Shown here piece by piece: positions 45,388-53,364 of a stretch of 64,000 nt of DNA (position 1 is the stretch's first letter; the number at the start of each line of letters is the position of its first letter). This DNA comes from G963665925 sp963665925 (GTDB taxonomy: Bacteria; Bacillota; Clostridia; Peptostreptococcales; Acidaminobacteraceae). The translations under genes and the position numbers were made by a program. Under the pieces are notes generated by a model. The model was not told the DNA's origin and searched no databases. It saw nothing but the letters and a program-made list of their open reading frames with translations. The DNA is taken from positions 3,410,001 through 3,474,000 of the forward strand of contig OY762511.1 in the NCBI GenBank assembly GCA_963665925.1, in the 5' to 3' direction.

Positions 45388-46416
45388 ATGGCATTCGATT
45401 ACATCAACCAAATCCCAACGCCAGACGAGATTAAAACAATGATCCCGCTCCCAGCTGAGCTAAAGAATATTAAGACAAAGCGGGATCAAGAGATCTCGAA
45501 GGTCTTTACGGGTGAGAGCGACAAATTCATTTTAATTATTGGTCCATGCTCTGCGCATGACGAAGAGGCAGTTGTTGAGTACGTCAAGCGACTTGCAGAA
45601 GTCCAAAAGAAAGTTGAAGACAAGCTTGTACTCATTCCGCGTGTTTATACCAATAAGCCGCGTACTACGGGTGAAGGTTACAAAGGTATGCTTCACCAGC
45701 CGGTGCCTATGGATGAGCCAAATATCCTCAAGGGAATAGAAGCCATTCGAAACATGCATATTCGAATTATTGCGGAAACAGGACTGACTGCAGCAGATGA
45801 GATGCTTTACCCTATGAACTATCCTTATCTGGATGACGTGCTGAGCTATGTCGCAATCGGTGCACGTTCTGTAGAAAACCAGCAGCATAGACTTGCTGTC
45901 AGCGGGATGGAAGTGCCAGCGGGCATGAAAAATCCGACGGGTGGAGATATGGGCGTCATGCTGAACTCAATCAAGGCGGCACAGATTTCTCACCGTTTTA
46001 TCTATAACGGATATGAAGTGCAGACATCGGGTAATAATTACGCGCACGGTATCTTAAGGGGCGCAGTAAACCAATATGGAAGAAATATTCCAAACTACCA
46101 TTTTGAAGATCTGATGTACCTCAATAAACAATACCAGAAGCGTGGACTTGAAAATCAAGCGATTATCATTGATGCAAGTCATGCGAACTCTATGAAGAAA
46201 TACGAGCAGCAACCAAGAATCTGTCTTGAAGTCATGCGCTCAAGAAACCATGATGATGGGGTTCATAAAATGGTAAAGGGTCTGATGATTGAAAGCTACC
46301 TGGTGCCTGGAAAGCAGGATGAGAGTGGCTGTGTCTTCGGACAATCCATTACGGATGCCTGTCTTGGCTGGGGTGAGTCAGAAGATCTGATTTATAAGAT
46401 TGCTGAACAGGTTTAA
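45388..46416 (+). CDS. aroF: 3-deoxy-7-phosphoheptulonate (DAHP) synthase, AroFGH type
   Basis: A 342-residue type I DAHP synthase, the first step of the shikimate pathway joining phosphoenolpyruvate and erythrose-4-phosphate. Motifs include GPCSAHDEEAV (about 52), RVYTNKPRTTGEGYKG (about 87-102), ENQQHR and IIDASHANSMKKYEQQP (about 262-278). This is the AroF/G/H subfamily, whose members are usually inhibited by one aromatic amino acid; which one cannot be read here. AAAGGAGGCG precedes the start. It stands alone with its own promoter and terminator. Confidence 0.94.
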   Translation: MAFDYINQIPTPDEIKTMIPLPAELKNIKTKRDQEISKVFTGESDKFILIIGPCSAHDEEAVVEYVKRLAEVQKKVEDKLVLIPRVYTNKPRTTGEGYKGMLHQPVPMDEPNILKGIEAIRNMHIRIIAETGLTAADEMLYPMNYPYLDDVLSYVAIGARSVENQQHRLAVSGMEVPAGMKNPTGGDMGVMLNSIKAAQISHRFIYNGYEVQTSGNNYAHGILRGAVNQYGRNIPNYHFEDLMYLNKQYQKRGLENQAIIIDASHANSMKKYEQQPRICLEVMRSRNHDDGVHKMVKGLMIESYLVPGKQDESGCVFGQSITDACLGWGESEDLIYKIAEQV

Positions 46417-46436
46417 GCCTACTTGATGACAATATA

Positions 46437-46473
46437 AAAGAAACGTGCTTTTCATAAGCACGTTTCTTTTTAT
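46437..46473. terminator. bidirectional terminator after DAHP synthase
   Basis: aaaagaaacgtgctt pairs with aagcacgtttctttt around a four-base loop, T run after and A run before. Confidence 0.88.
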
Positions 46474-46518
46474 TTAGCACCGAATTGCTTCAATTGAGTT
46501 TGGAGGAGTTGAAACAAG

Positions 46519-47109
46519 TTATGCTATCTTGAATGCCTGTGCATGCGCCTTGGCAAAAAGGTTGATTTTGCGTTCGGCTTCATTCCAGTCAAAAATGCGT
46601 TCAATGTTGAGTATGGTATGGAATCTATTATAGGTACAGTCCATCAGAAGTACAGGGGTGCCGGACATGACCAGTTCCAGCGCATTTTCGTATCGGTCTT
46701 CAATAAACAAATCACATTTGAGCTGTTTTGCCATTTCCGACTTGTGGTGTGATCCAAGAAGAAAGAGCGGCGCCTCTGGCATGCCATTTTCTTCGAACCA
46801 CTGTTTTGAAACATTTTCCATCCGTGCTTCCCTTGCTGTCACATAATAGATGTTATGGTGCTGTGCGAGCCTATGCAGAACTGATGAAGCGTTGGGGCGG
46901 GGAAGAGCATTCAAGTGGAGCGCTTCACCCATCGTATTATAAAAATCCAGATAATCTCTTCGTTTGATTCCCAGAACATGATGAATATCATATTCCTTAA
47001 CGTCCTCTGGTTGCACATTTGTTTTGAACCATGCATTTGCAGCCTTCAACCAGTAAAAAGGTTCTGTCATGGTCCCGTCAATATCGACGCAGATATTTAG
47101 CTTTTTCAT
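46519..47109 (-). CDS. 5'(3')-deoxyribonucleotidase-like HAD phosphatase (NT5C type)
   Basis: A 196-residue HAD-fold enzyme. Motif I is VDIDGTMTEP (8-17); motif II Thr-Ala in YYVTAREAR (about 93); motif III Lys near HHKSEMAK; motif IV DLFIEDRYENA (about 133). The pattern matches the NT5C group that dephosphorylates (deoxy)nucleoside monophosphates. GAAAGGAGATG lies before the start. It is convergent with the DAHP synthase gene and shares its terminator. Confidence 0.85.
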   Translation of the reverse strand: MKKLNICVDIDGTMTEPFYWLKAANAWFKTNVQPEDVKEYDIHHVLGIKRRDYLDFYNTMGEALHLNALPRPNASSVLHRLAQHHNIYYVTAREARMENVSKQWFEENGMPEAPLFLLGSHHKSEMAKQLKCDLFIEDRYENALELVMSGTPVLLMDCTYNRFHTILNIERIFDWNEAERKINLFAKAHAQAFKIA

Positions 47110-47230
47110 ATTTCATCTCCTTTCTGTGAGTCCATTGTATCCAATGCATGTAACTTGAAGATTATAGATATGTTAATAGGGTGTTAATGATTTCAGCATC
47201 ATATACATAAGACGCAAGAGGAAGGCATAT

Positions 47231-47272
47231 AAAAAGGACCAGTGGCATATCGCAAGAGACGCCAGTAGTCCT
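47231..47272 (-). terminator. terminator after cation exchanger gene (reverse strand)
   Basis: aggac..tggc pairs with gcca..gtcct; on the reverse strand the stem ends in TTTTT. Confidence 0.7.
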
Positions 47273-47293
47273 AAGAAATTTCGAATATAATTT

Positions 47294-48301
47294 TTAAAGC
47301 ATTGTGTAGTTCAGGACCAGATAGACTGCATACATGCCGCCTAAGAAGAGTCCTTCTGACTTTGTAATCATGAGATTCTTGCCTTTTGTAAACTGTCTGA
47401 ATGCAAAAATAATCAGCAGCATGGCTGGAATCTGGAGCTTGTAAAATGAAACAGGGACACTTAAACCGCCGCTTGTTACAGATGCTGATGCACCGACAAC
47501 AAAGAGTACATTTAGAATATCCGCACCGACAATATTTCCAACGGCCAGCTCGCCATGGCCTTTTCGTACGGCTGTAACGGCAGTCACAAGCTCTGGTAGG
47601 CTGGTGCCAAAAGCAATAAGTGTAGCTGCGATAACACCTTGTGGGATGCCGATTCTTGTCGCAGTAATTTCCACTGAAGGAATCAGAATTTTTGATGAGC
47701 CGATGACGAGGGTAATGCCGATTAAAAGCTTTAGCACCTGAATATACAAAGGACTCGGTTCCTCTGTGATTTCATCGAGTTCAGCGCTATTGTCTTCCTT
47801 GGCCCATTTCAATGAGAAATAGATGTAGGTTGCAAGTAAAATCAGAAAACCTATGCCGGTAAGCTGAGATATGTTGCCATGACCGCCAGAACCAAAGAAG
47901 GGCAGGCTTACTACTGCAAGCAGAAGACATGAAAGATACTGGATCTTGCCTTGGCGTTTTATAATCATCGGATCAACAGGAAGCTTTCCAAGCAGTGCTG
48001 CAAGGCCAATGATCAAACCTGTATCGGCGATGATGGAACCAATGGCATTGCCAAGGGCCAGGTCAGGATTTCCTTCAACGGCGGCCATGACAGATACAGC
48101 CGCTTCTGGGAGCGTAGTACCCAGAGAAACGATGGTTGCACCAATGACCATTTTAGGGATTCCCCAGTGAACGGAAAGGCTGACTGCTTCATCGACTAAT
48201 ATATCCGCACCTTTTCCGACTGTATAGAGGGCTGCGGCGATAATCAATATGAGTATTAGGGTTGGAAATGAGAGTAAATGACTGTAGATGAGTTCTTCCA
48301 T
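47294..48301 (-). CDS. CaCA-family cation exchanger, probably Mn2+-linked
   Basis: A 335-residue YrbG-type sodium/calcium exchanger with ten helices in two inverted halves. The two alpha repeats are GATIVSLGTTLPEAAVSVMAA and AATLIAFGTSLPELVTAVTAV. The start at 48301 is supported by GAAAGGA; an open frame runs 55 codons further upstream but that stretch is the riboswitch leader, not protein. Because the leader is a yybP-ykoY (Mn2+-sensing) RNA, this exchanger probably exports manganese, or is needed when manganese is high, rather than acting only on calcium. Confidence 0.9.
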   Translation of the reverse strand: MEELIYSHLLSFPTLILILIIAAALYTVGKGADILVDEAVSLSVHWGIPKMVIGATIVSLGTTLPEAAVSVMAAVEGNPDLALGNAIGSIIADTGLIIGLAALLGKLPVDPMIIKRQGKIQYLSCLLLAVVSLPFFGSGGHGNISQLTGIGFLILLATYIYFSLKWAKEDNSAELDEITEEPSPLYIQVLKLLIGITLVIGSSKILIPSVEITATRIGIPQGVIAATLIAFGTSLPELVTAVTAVRKGHGELAVGNIVGADILNVLFVVGASASVTSGGLSVPVSFYKLQIPAMLLIIFAFRQFTKGKNLMITKSEGLFLGGMYAVYLVLNYTML

Positions 48302-48352
48302 GTTGTTTTTCCTTTCAAACATACCTAAGATTACTGGAGGGGATTCAGGAAA

Positions 48353-48391
48353 TAAAAAAAACCCTTCAACCAGCACGAAAAAAGCTGATTG
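48353..48391 (-). terminator. riboswitch expression-platform terminator (reverse strand)
   Basis: caatcagc / gctggttg stem followed on the reverse strand by an eight-T run, directly after the aptamer and before the exchanger gene. Ligand binding should prevent its formation. Confidence 0.7.
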
Positions 48392-48392
48392 T

Positions 48393-48491
48393 AGAGTCTT
48401 ACCAGACAAAGATGCCAACATGACCGAGAAACGTTTCGTTTCTGTAATGACGACCATGAATCTCACATATGTGAGCAGGTTACTCCCCCTA
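48393..48491 (-). ncRNA. yybP-ykoY manganese riboswitch aptamer
   Basis: On the reverse strand the leader begins GGGGGAGTAAC, has a P2 hairpin ctcacatatgtgag, then TGGTCGTCAT, a stem gaaacgaaacgtttc, CTCGGTCATGTTGGC and closes with GGTAAGACTC. These blocks and their order match the yybP-ykoY consensus (GGGGAGUA at the 5' end, paired GUCGUCA and CUC.CCGGC...GUUGAC loops, and AAGACC at the 3' end). The class senses Mn2+ and switches on Mn exporters. Confidence 0.82.
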
Positions 48492-48502
48492 TAATCATTT
48501 TA

Positions 48503-48531
48503 ATGATAAATCAGCCGGTGTTTTATGTCAA
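48503..48531 (-). promoter_or_regulatory. sigma-A promoter of riboswitch-exchanger transcript
   Basis: On the reverse strand: TTGACA (48531-48526), 17-base spacer, TATCAT (48508-48503), placing the start of RNA about 10 bases before the aptamer. Confidence 0.8.
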
Positions 48532-48629
48532 TACTCGCTTTCTTACAACTTTGTGACTTTTGACTCTGCAATGTTTACATATATTTAATTGACGATATTT
48601 GCATGTGGTAATAAAATGACCTTGATAGC

Positions 48630-48648
48630 TCTGAAGTTTGACTTCAGA
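48630..48648 (+). promoter_or_regulatory. leader hairpin 1 of MFS attenuator region
   Basis: Perfect 8-bp stem tctgaagt / acttcaga with a three-base loop, just before the leader-peptide ribosome binding site. Confidence 0.6.
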
Positions 48649-48669
48649 CATGAAGAAAGGGGCAGGGCC

Positions 48670-48708
48670 ATGGGCGCAATCAGTGTACTTCCATCAAAAA
48701 TCGTTTAA
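48670..48708 (+). CDS. 12-codon leader peptide before MFS exporter
   Basis: ATG 48670 to TAA 48708 encodes MGAISVLPSKIV. A good site, AAAGGGGC, lies seven bases upstream. The opening resembles macrolide-stalling leaders of erm genes (MG-[aliphatic/Ser]-rich), and codons 7-10 form the left arm of the hairpin that hides the exporter's ribosome binding site. It is therefore a likely regulatory peptide, though translation is not proven. Confidence 0.6.
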   Translation: MGAISVLPSKIV

Positions 48709-48726
48709 AGCGTAATTTGATGGGAG
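48688..48726 (+). promoter_or_regulatory. hairpin sequestering the MFS ribosome binding site
   Basis: cttccatcaaa (48688-48698) pairs over 11 bp with tttgatgggag (48716-48726), one G-T pair. The right arm contains GGGAG of the exporter's GGGAGG site; the left arm lies in the leader coding sequence. Confidence 0.7.
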
Positions 48727-48732
48727 GAAATA

Positions 48733-50049
48733 ATGAAAAAAATGAGAATAGAAAATGCGTCACATGTTCTGTACGGACTTCTGTTTACACAGGCTATTTC
48801 CCTAGTTGGAAGCCGAATGACAAGTGTTGCGCTCGGTATTTGGCTTTATCAGAAAACCGGAAAAACAATGGACCTTTTATTAATACCACTTTTTAACGAA
48901 CTGCCTTCACTGATTTTCGGGCATATCATTGGAACTGTTGTTGACAGAAGCCTTCGTAAATGGACCATTGCTCTTTCAGATATGATGCAGGCTATAGGTT
49001 CTCTATTTCTATATATGAGTATTGTGGGGACCTGGTATTCAAATTCTGTGCTTTATGGAGTCGTTTTTTTACAGGGGATTTTTTCAGCTGCCCAGCATCC
49101 GGCTGCTGATGGTGCAATCACAATGCTTACAAATGCCAACAACAGGGCGCGGATAAACAGTATCAAGGAGCTGATTTTTCCAGCTACGGGTGTGCTGGCA
49201 CCTGTGTTTGCAGGTCTTCTTTATGTAAGGTTCAATATTGAGGGCGTAATTTTAGCAGATATGGTGACATTTCTGATTGCTATGGCAATATTTGTCCGTT
49301 TGCCAGTTCCGGAGCTTGTTAGAGACAGCTCAAAAGAAAATGGGGATAAGAGGCAAGCTGGAATTTATGCAGAAATGCGTGCGGGTTTTGAATTTTTAAA
49401 GGCCCATCACCAGATCATGCTTCTTGTGCTTGTTATGGGTATGGTGAACTTTCTTTTGAATGGCCCTCTTGAAATGGTCATTCCTTATGTTCTGGAGAGA
49501 AGCGGAAGTGCCCTGGCACTTTCACTGATGCTGTCTATCATGAGTGTTTCAACGTCTTTTTCCGCGCTTGCACTGTCTGTGCTTAATGTACGCCGCAAGC
49601 GTGTCCGTTTTTTTTCGGCTTCAGTTGCAGTATCGGGCGTGGCTATGATTCTATTTGGCATAATGCGTTCGGTCGGTGGACTTTCACCAATGCTATTTAT
49701 ACTCATGCTGCCACTTCCGGCACTGAATGTCATGTTCAAGTCAATTCTTCAGGAGAAGACACCTGAAATATATCAGGGACGTGTGTTTGCAGTGTCCTAT
49801 CAGTGGGCATACGGCGTAGCCCCCTTATCCTTTTTGCTTTACGGAATGCTTGCAGACTCGGTGGTCACGCCTTATTTTGAAAGGGACGTGCATCCTGTAC
49901 TCGTGTATCTGTTTGGAAATGGAAAAGGGGCGGCTCTAGGACTGCTGCTGGCGCTTTCGGGTATTCTGATGGTGGTTTTGGCAATGTTTATGACAAAAGT
50001 GCGGTCACTTGGGAGTATGGAAGAGGATCTTCCGACGCAAGTTGAGTGA
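48733..50049 (+). CDS. MFS exporter, macrolide-efflux-like
   Basis: A 438-residue major facilitator with 12 predicted helices. It resembles the MefA/MacB-unrelated 3.A.1-like 'DHA3' drug-efflux branch: an early VGSRMTSVALGIWLYQKTGKTMDLLLIP segment and a cytoplasmic loop with VDRSLRKW. That branch includes macrolide exporters. GGGAGG is six bases before the start but is paired in a leader hairpin. With the upstream leader peptide this suggests drug-induced translation. It is monocistronic. Confidence 0.87.
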   Translation: MKKMRIENASHVLYGLLFTQAISLVGSRMTSVALGIWLYQKTGKTMDLLLIPLFNELPSLIFGHIIGTVVDRSLRKWTIALSDMMQAIGSLFLYMSIVGTWYSNSVLYGVVFLQGIFSAAQHPAADGAITMLTNANNRARINSIKELIFPATGVLAPVFAGLLYVRFNIEGVILADMVTFLIAMAIFVRLPVPELVRDSSKENGDKRQAGIYAEMRAGFEFLKAHHQIMLLVLVMGMVNFLLNGPLEMVIPYVLERSGSALALSLMLSIMSVSTSFSALALSVLNVRRKRVRFFSASVAVSGVAMILFGIMRSVGGLSPMLFILMLPLPALNVMFKSILQEKTPEIYQGRVFAVSYQWAYGVAPLSFLLYGMLADSVVTPYFERDVHPVLVYLFGNGKGAALGLLLALSGILMVVLAMFMTKVRSLGSMEEDLPTQVE

Positions 50050-50063
50050 TTGACGGGTTATAA

Positions 50064-50089
50064 GGTGACAGGGCGAATGCCCTGTCATC
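50064..50089 (+). terminator. hairpin after MFS gene
   Basis: ggtgacagggc / gccctgtcatc stem with a four-base loop; only a weak T-rich tail follows. Confidence 0.5.
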
Positions 50090-50183
50090 TATTTAAATAA
50101 GTAAGTTTTGTAGCACAAAATCACATAATTATATATACTAATAGTTATAGGAATGAGCGCATGAATGGAAAGGTTACATAGAA

Positions 50184-51497
50184 ATGGCATATAAATTAAG
50201 GCGCGGTCAAACGGTAAGATCGCATACAGGAAAAACCTATCTGGTAAGAGACTTTTTAGGTTCAGGCGGACAGGGTGAAGTCTTTAAAGCCACAGCAAGC
50301 GGCATGGACTATGCCGTTAAGTGGTATTATCCGAACTCGGCGACTGAAAATCAGCTTGAGCTTATTAAAAAGTTAATTGCAATAGGACCGCCAAACGATA
50401 AGTTTCTTTGGCCTTTGGAACTGCTTACAGATGAAAAAATAAACGGCTTTGGATATTCTATGCGCCTGCGTGATAAAAGCTACAAGGGGATTGTCGATCT
50501 TATGAAACGCAAGATTGAACCCAGCTTTTATACATTGACGGTCTCTGCAATTCAAATGGTCGACAGTTTTGAAAAACTGCATAGAAAAGGTCTTTGCTAT
50601 AGGGACATTTCTTTTGGCAATGTCTTTATGAATGAGCTACATGGTGATGTGCTTATTTGTGATAATGACAATGTAACCAGTGAGAAGCATGCTGACAAAA
50701 GCATTTTGGGGACGCCGCGATTCATGGCGCCTGAAATCGTCAGAGGCGAAAGTCTGCCCAATGTGCAGTCTGACTTGTTTTCGCTGAGTGTCCTGCTCTT
50801 TTACATGTTCATGGTGCACCATCCGCTTGAAGGAAAGCAGGAAGCGAGCATCAAGTGCTTCGACCTGCCGGCAATGAAAAAACTATACGGAACACACCCC
50901 GTGTTCATTTATGATCCGATCAATACGTGTAACAGACCTGTACGCGGCGTTCATGACAACGCCATCGTATTTTGGGATATTTATCCCGCTTCGTTTAAAG
51001 AGGCTTTCACAAAGTCGTTTACGAGGGGGCTTTCAAAGCTCAGGGGCTCCAGACTTACCGAGCTTGAGTGGAAAGAGTATCTTATTGCCCTTAAAAACTC
51101 CATTGTGAAATGCAAATGCGGCGCGGAGAATTTTTATGATATTACCAACATGCGTTCGGGTAAAAACAAAATATGCTGGGCATGCGGGAAGGAAATGCAT
51201 ATTCCGCCAAGAATCAAAATTGGCAGGGATATTGTAATCTTGAATGATTATACGAAAATTTTCGGACATCATCTAGATAGAAATAGAAATATTGATTTCA
51301 AGCATGTCATTGGACAGGTAGTTAGAAATCCTAAACAGCGAGAGCAAATTGGTCTTAGAAATCATTCAGATACGCCATGGCGTGTAAAACTGAAGGATGG
51401 CCGGGAAGTCAGTGTTGTCCGCGGTGCTTCCGTAGGAATAGACCGGGTTGAAGAAATTTATTTTGGAAACGGCTCTATAGGGTTTGTCAGAGTTTAA
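50184..51497 (+). CDS. protein kinase of TerY-P triad with C-terminal zinc ribbon
   Basis: A 437-residue Ser/Thr-type kinase. Gly loop LGSGGQGEVFK (25-35), Lys in YAVKWYY (about 47), catalytic loop YRDISFGNVF (HRD is YRD, near 141), metal loop DNDN in place of DFG (about 158), and APE in RFMAPEI. Residues 310-340 form a zinc ribbon (CKCG...CWACG). The last 100 residues are beta-rich and may be a small binding domain. No membrane helix, so cytoplasmic. The next two genes, VWA and PP2C, complete the triad; the VWA ribosome binding site lies across this gene's stop codon. AAAGG is upstream of the start. Confidence 0.88.
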   Translation: MAYKLRRGQTVRSHTGKTYLVRDFLGSGGQGEVFKATASGMDYAVKWYYPNSATENQLELIKKLIAIGPPNDKFLWPLELLTDEKINGFGYSMRLRDKSYKGIVDLMKRKIEPSFYTLTVSAIQMVDSFEKLHRKGLCYRDISFGNVFMNELHGDVLICDNDNVTSEKHADKSILGTPRFMAPEIVRGESLPNVQSDLFSLSVLLFYMFMVHHPLEGKQEASIKCFDLPAMKKLYGTHPVFIYDPINTCNRPVRGVHDNAIVFWDIYPASFKEAFTKSFTRGLSKLRGSRLTELEWKEYLIALKNSIVKCKCGAENFYDITNMRSGKNKICWACGKEMHIPPRIKIGRDIVILNDYTKIFGHHLDRNRNIDFKHVIGQVVRNPKQREQIGLRNHSDTPWRVKLKDGREVSVVRGASVGIDRVEEIYFGNGSIGFVRV

Positions 51498-51507
51498 GGA
51501 GGTTAGT

Positions 51508-52224
51508 ATGGATATTGTAAGACCAGGCGGGGAACTGGCTACAAGACCACTTCATTTCATATGGATAGCTGATTGTTCAACTTCAATGAAAAACAGTGGG
51601 AAAATGGATGCTCTTAATCAGGCCATTCGAGGTGCAATACCGCACATGATCCGCGTGTCGGAAGAAAATCCAAATGCAGATGTCCTTGTACGTGCAATTT
51701 CATTTTCTTCAGGTGCCAAGTGGCATATTGAAAATCCTGTACATATTGACGATTTCAGGTGGAGTGATTTGCAGGCCTTCGGTGTTACAGACATGGGTAA
51801 GGCTTTTGAGCTTCTTTCAGATGCCTTGAGAATTCCACCAATGACTGACCGTGCATTGCCGCCGGTTTTGGTTCTTGTCACAGATGGTCAGCCAACTGAT
51901 GATTACAAGAATGCACTAAAGGACCTCCTGAAGCAGCCGTGGGGCCGAAAGGCTGTACGCCTTGGCATTGGCATCGGGAAGTCGGCTAACGAGCGTGTTC
52001 TGAAAGAGTTTATTGACAATGATGATATAAAAGTACTTCAGGCAGACAATGCTGAAGAGCTTGTCGAATACATCAAGTGGGTATCTACAGTGGTTCTAAA
52101 AGCAGCTTCTTCTCCAGCTTCACAAACAGAACAAACTGTAAGTCCAACCAGCAATGTAATCATTCCTGAAATTCCTGAAGATTTTTGGGATGATTTGGAT
52201 GTGAGTGTTGAGGATGTCTGGTAA
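51508..52224 (+). CDS. VWA-domain protein (TerY-like)
   Basis: A 238-residue cytoplasmic von Willebrand A domain protein. The metal-ion-dependent adhesion site is complete: DCSTSM (about 24), Thr in GVTDMG (about 94) and VTDGQPTDD (about 126). A Pro/Ser linker and acidic tail EDFWDDLDVSVEDVW end it. TerY-type VWA proteins are partners of a kinase and a PP2C phosphatase in tellurite/stress-type systems. Start ATG 51508 follows AAGGAGG, which spans the stop codon of the kinase gene. Confidence 0.9.
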   Translation: MDIVRPGGELATRPLHFIWIADCSTSMKNSGKMDALNQAIRGAIPHMIRVSEENPNADVLVRAISFSSGAKWHIENPVHIDDFRWSDLQAFGVTDMGKAFELLSDALRIPPMTDRALPPVLVLVTDGQPTDDYKNALKDLLKQPWGRKAVRLGIGIGKSANERVLKEFIDNDDIKVLQADNAEELVEYIKWVSTVVLKAASSPASQTEQTVSPTSNVIIPEIPEDFWDDLDVSVEDVW

Positions 52225-53044
52225 AATGGGTTTTTATGATATTGCTTACTCAAGTGTCAGGGGAAACCTTCATAAGCTAAAGGAACTGCCAAATCAGGAT
52301 GCAGTAGACATACGGGAAGTCAACGATGTTCTCGTTGTTTCAATAGCGGACGGTCATGGCAGCAGAACATGTTTCAGAAGCGATATTGGGTCTAAGATGG
52401 CTGTGGAAACGGCCAATGTACTCGTGGCGGATATGCTCCTAAAGGACATGTCTCAGATGAAGCGCTTCGGTGAGGAAGCGGAGAGTCTCTGCAGACGGAT
52501 CAGCGCTATGTGGAGCAAGACGGTTCTGGCACATTTAGGCAAGAATGCTTTTGAAGATGGTGAAGTTGAGAAGCTGGACAAGATAAAGCAAAGGGAACTT
52601 GGGCGCAATGCACTTCTGGCTTATGGCACCACGCTCATGACCTTAGTTGTTTCAAAGGAGCGCACCTATGTCCTCAATATTGGCGACTGTGAACTTCTGA
52701 TCAAATATAATGACAGAGAAACGCCGGAAATTTTAAATCGTAACCGTACACTTGGAAATGAAACAGAAAGCCTGGCGCTTAGAAATGCGCATAAGTACTA
52801 TACGGTTCATGAGATGGATTCTGGCGAGATTGAAGCCCTGCTTGCAGCGACGGATGGGTATCCCAACTCATTTAAGGATGACACGGGTTTTCTCAAGGTC
52901 ATTGATGATTTGATCCAAATTAATGACAAGCATGGTATTGATGCCATTAAGGAAAATATGAGCGCATGGCTTGAAGACACCTCGCTTAAGGGTAGTGGTG
53001 ATGATATTACAGCATGCTTTGTTATAAAAAAAGAGATCATATAA
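52214..53044 (+). CDS. PP2C-family protein phosphatase of the triad
   Basis: A 276-residue metal-dependent Ser/Thr phosphatase. Motifs: IADGHGSRTC (about 49), LNIGDCELL (about 157), ATDGYPNS (about 215) and GSGDDITA near the end, with all metal-binding Asp present. It should remove phosphates added by the kinase encoded two genes upstream, probably on the VWA protein or a shared target. The start is uncertain between ATG 52214, which overlaps the VWA gene, and ATG 52226 one base after its stop; GAGG lies at 52210-52213. Confidence 0.9.
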   Translation: MSGKMGFYDIAYSSVRGNLHKLKELPNQDAVDIREVNDVLVVSIADGHGSRTCFRSDIGSKMAVETANVLVADMLLKDMSQMKRFGEEAESLCRRISAMWSKTVLAHLGKNAFEDGEVEKLDKIKQRELGRNALLAYGTTLMTLVVSKERTYVLNIGDCELLIKYNDRETPEILNRNRTLGNETESLALRNAHKYYTVHEMDSGEIEALLAATDGYPNSFKDDTGFLKVIDDLIQINDKHGIDAIKENMSAWLEDTSLKGSGDDITACFVIKKEII

Positions 53045-53070
53045 TTCTAGCAATGCTATGAGTGAATGCT

Positions 53071-53098
53071 TAAGAGACTGTGGTGACACAGTCTCTTA
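53071..53098 (+). terminator. terminator after PP2C gene (first copy)
   Basis: taagagactgtg / cacagtctctta stem with gtga loop. The 22-base core gactgtggtgacacagtctctt at 53076-53097 recurs exactly at 53251-53272. Confidence 0.75.
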
Positions 53099-53100
53099 GG

Positions 53101-53119
53101 TTGTCGACAAAGTCGACAA
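53101..53119. repeat. short palindrome ttgtcgac-aaa-gtcgacaa
   Basis: Perfect 8-bp inverted repeat with three-base centre, between the first terminator hairpin and the hairpin element. Confidence 0.6.
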
Positions 53120-53122
53120 GAT

Positions 53123-53248
53123 GACAGGCTATAGAAAACTTCGAAAGACAAGGCGCTGATAAAATCCGCTCTGTGAGCGTACTAAGGTACGTGATCAGAG
53201 CGGATTTTATTTAGCAACGCAGTATTTCGGAGTTTTTCTAAAGTCTGA
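53123..53248 (-). repeat. dispersed hairpin element, copy B (reverse orientation)
   Basis: Read on the reverse strand it has agaaaaactccgaaat-ctgcgttgc, an inner 13-bp stem (taaaatccgctct type, 53160-53172 and 53197-53209), a central gtacct-agtacgc, then gcgccttg and gaagttttct. The outer and central blocks match copy A at 36978-37102, while the inner stem differs completely but stays paired. Confidence 0.75.
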
Positions 53249-53275
53249 GGGACTGTGGTGACACAGTCTCTTTTA
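53249..53275 (+). terminator. terminator hairpin, second copy
   Basis: Exact 22-base repeat of the hairpin at 53076-53097, followed by TTTT; with the first copy it brackets hairpin element B. Confidence 0.7.
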
Positions 53276-53364
53276 ATATGTTCCAAGTAGAGGGTGGTTT
53301 CAAATTAACGCCTATCGTGATACAATAGAACCAAACATACGTTCGTGTATTGGGAGGCGTACTT

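Noticed and set aside
48302..48466. N-terminal 55-codon extension of the cation exchanger
   Set aside because: The stretch coincides with the yybP-ykoY aptamer and its terminator; GAAAGGA before 48301 sets the start.
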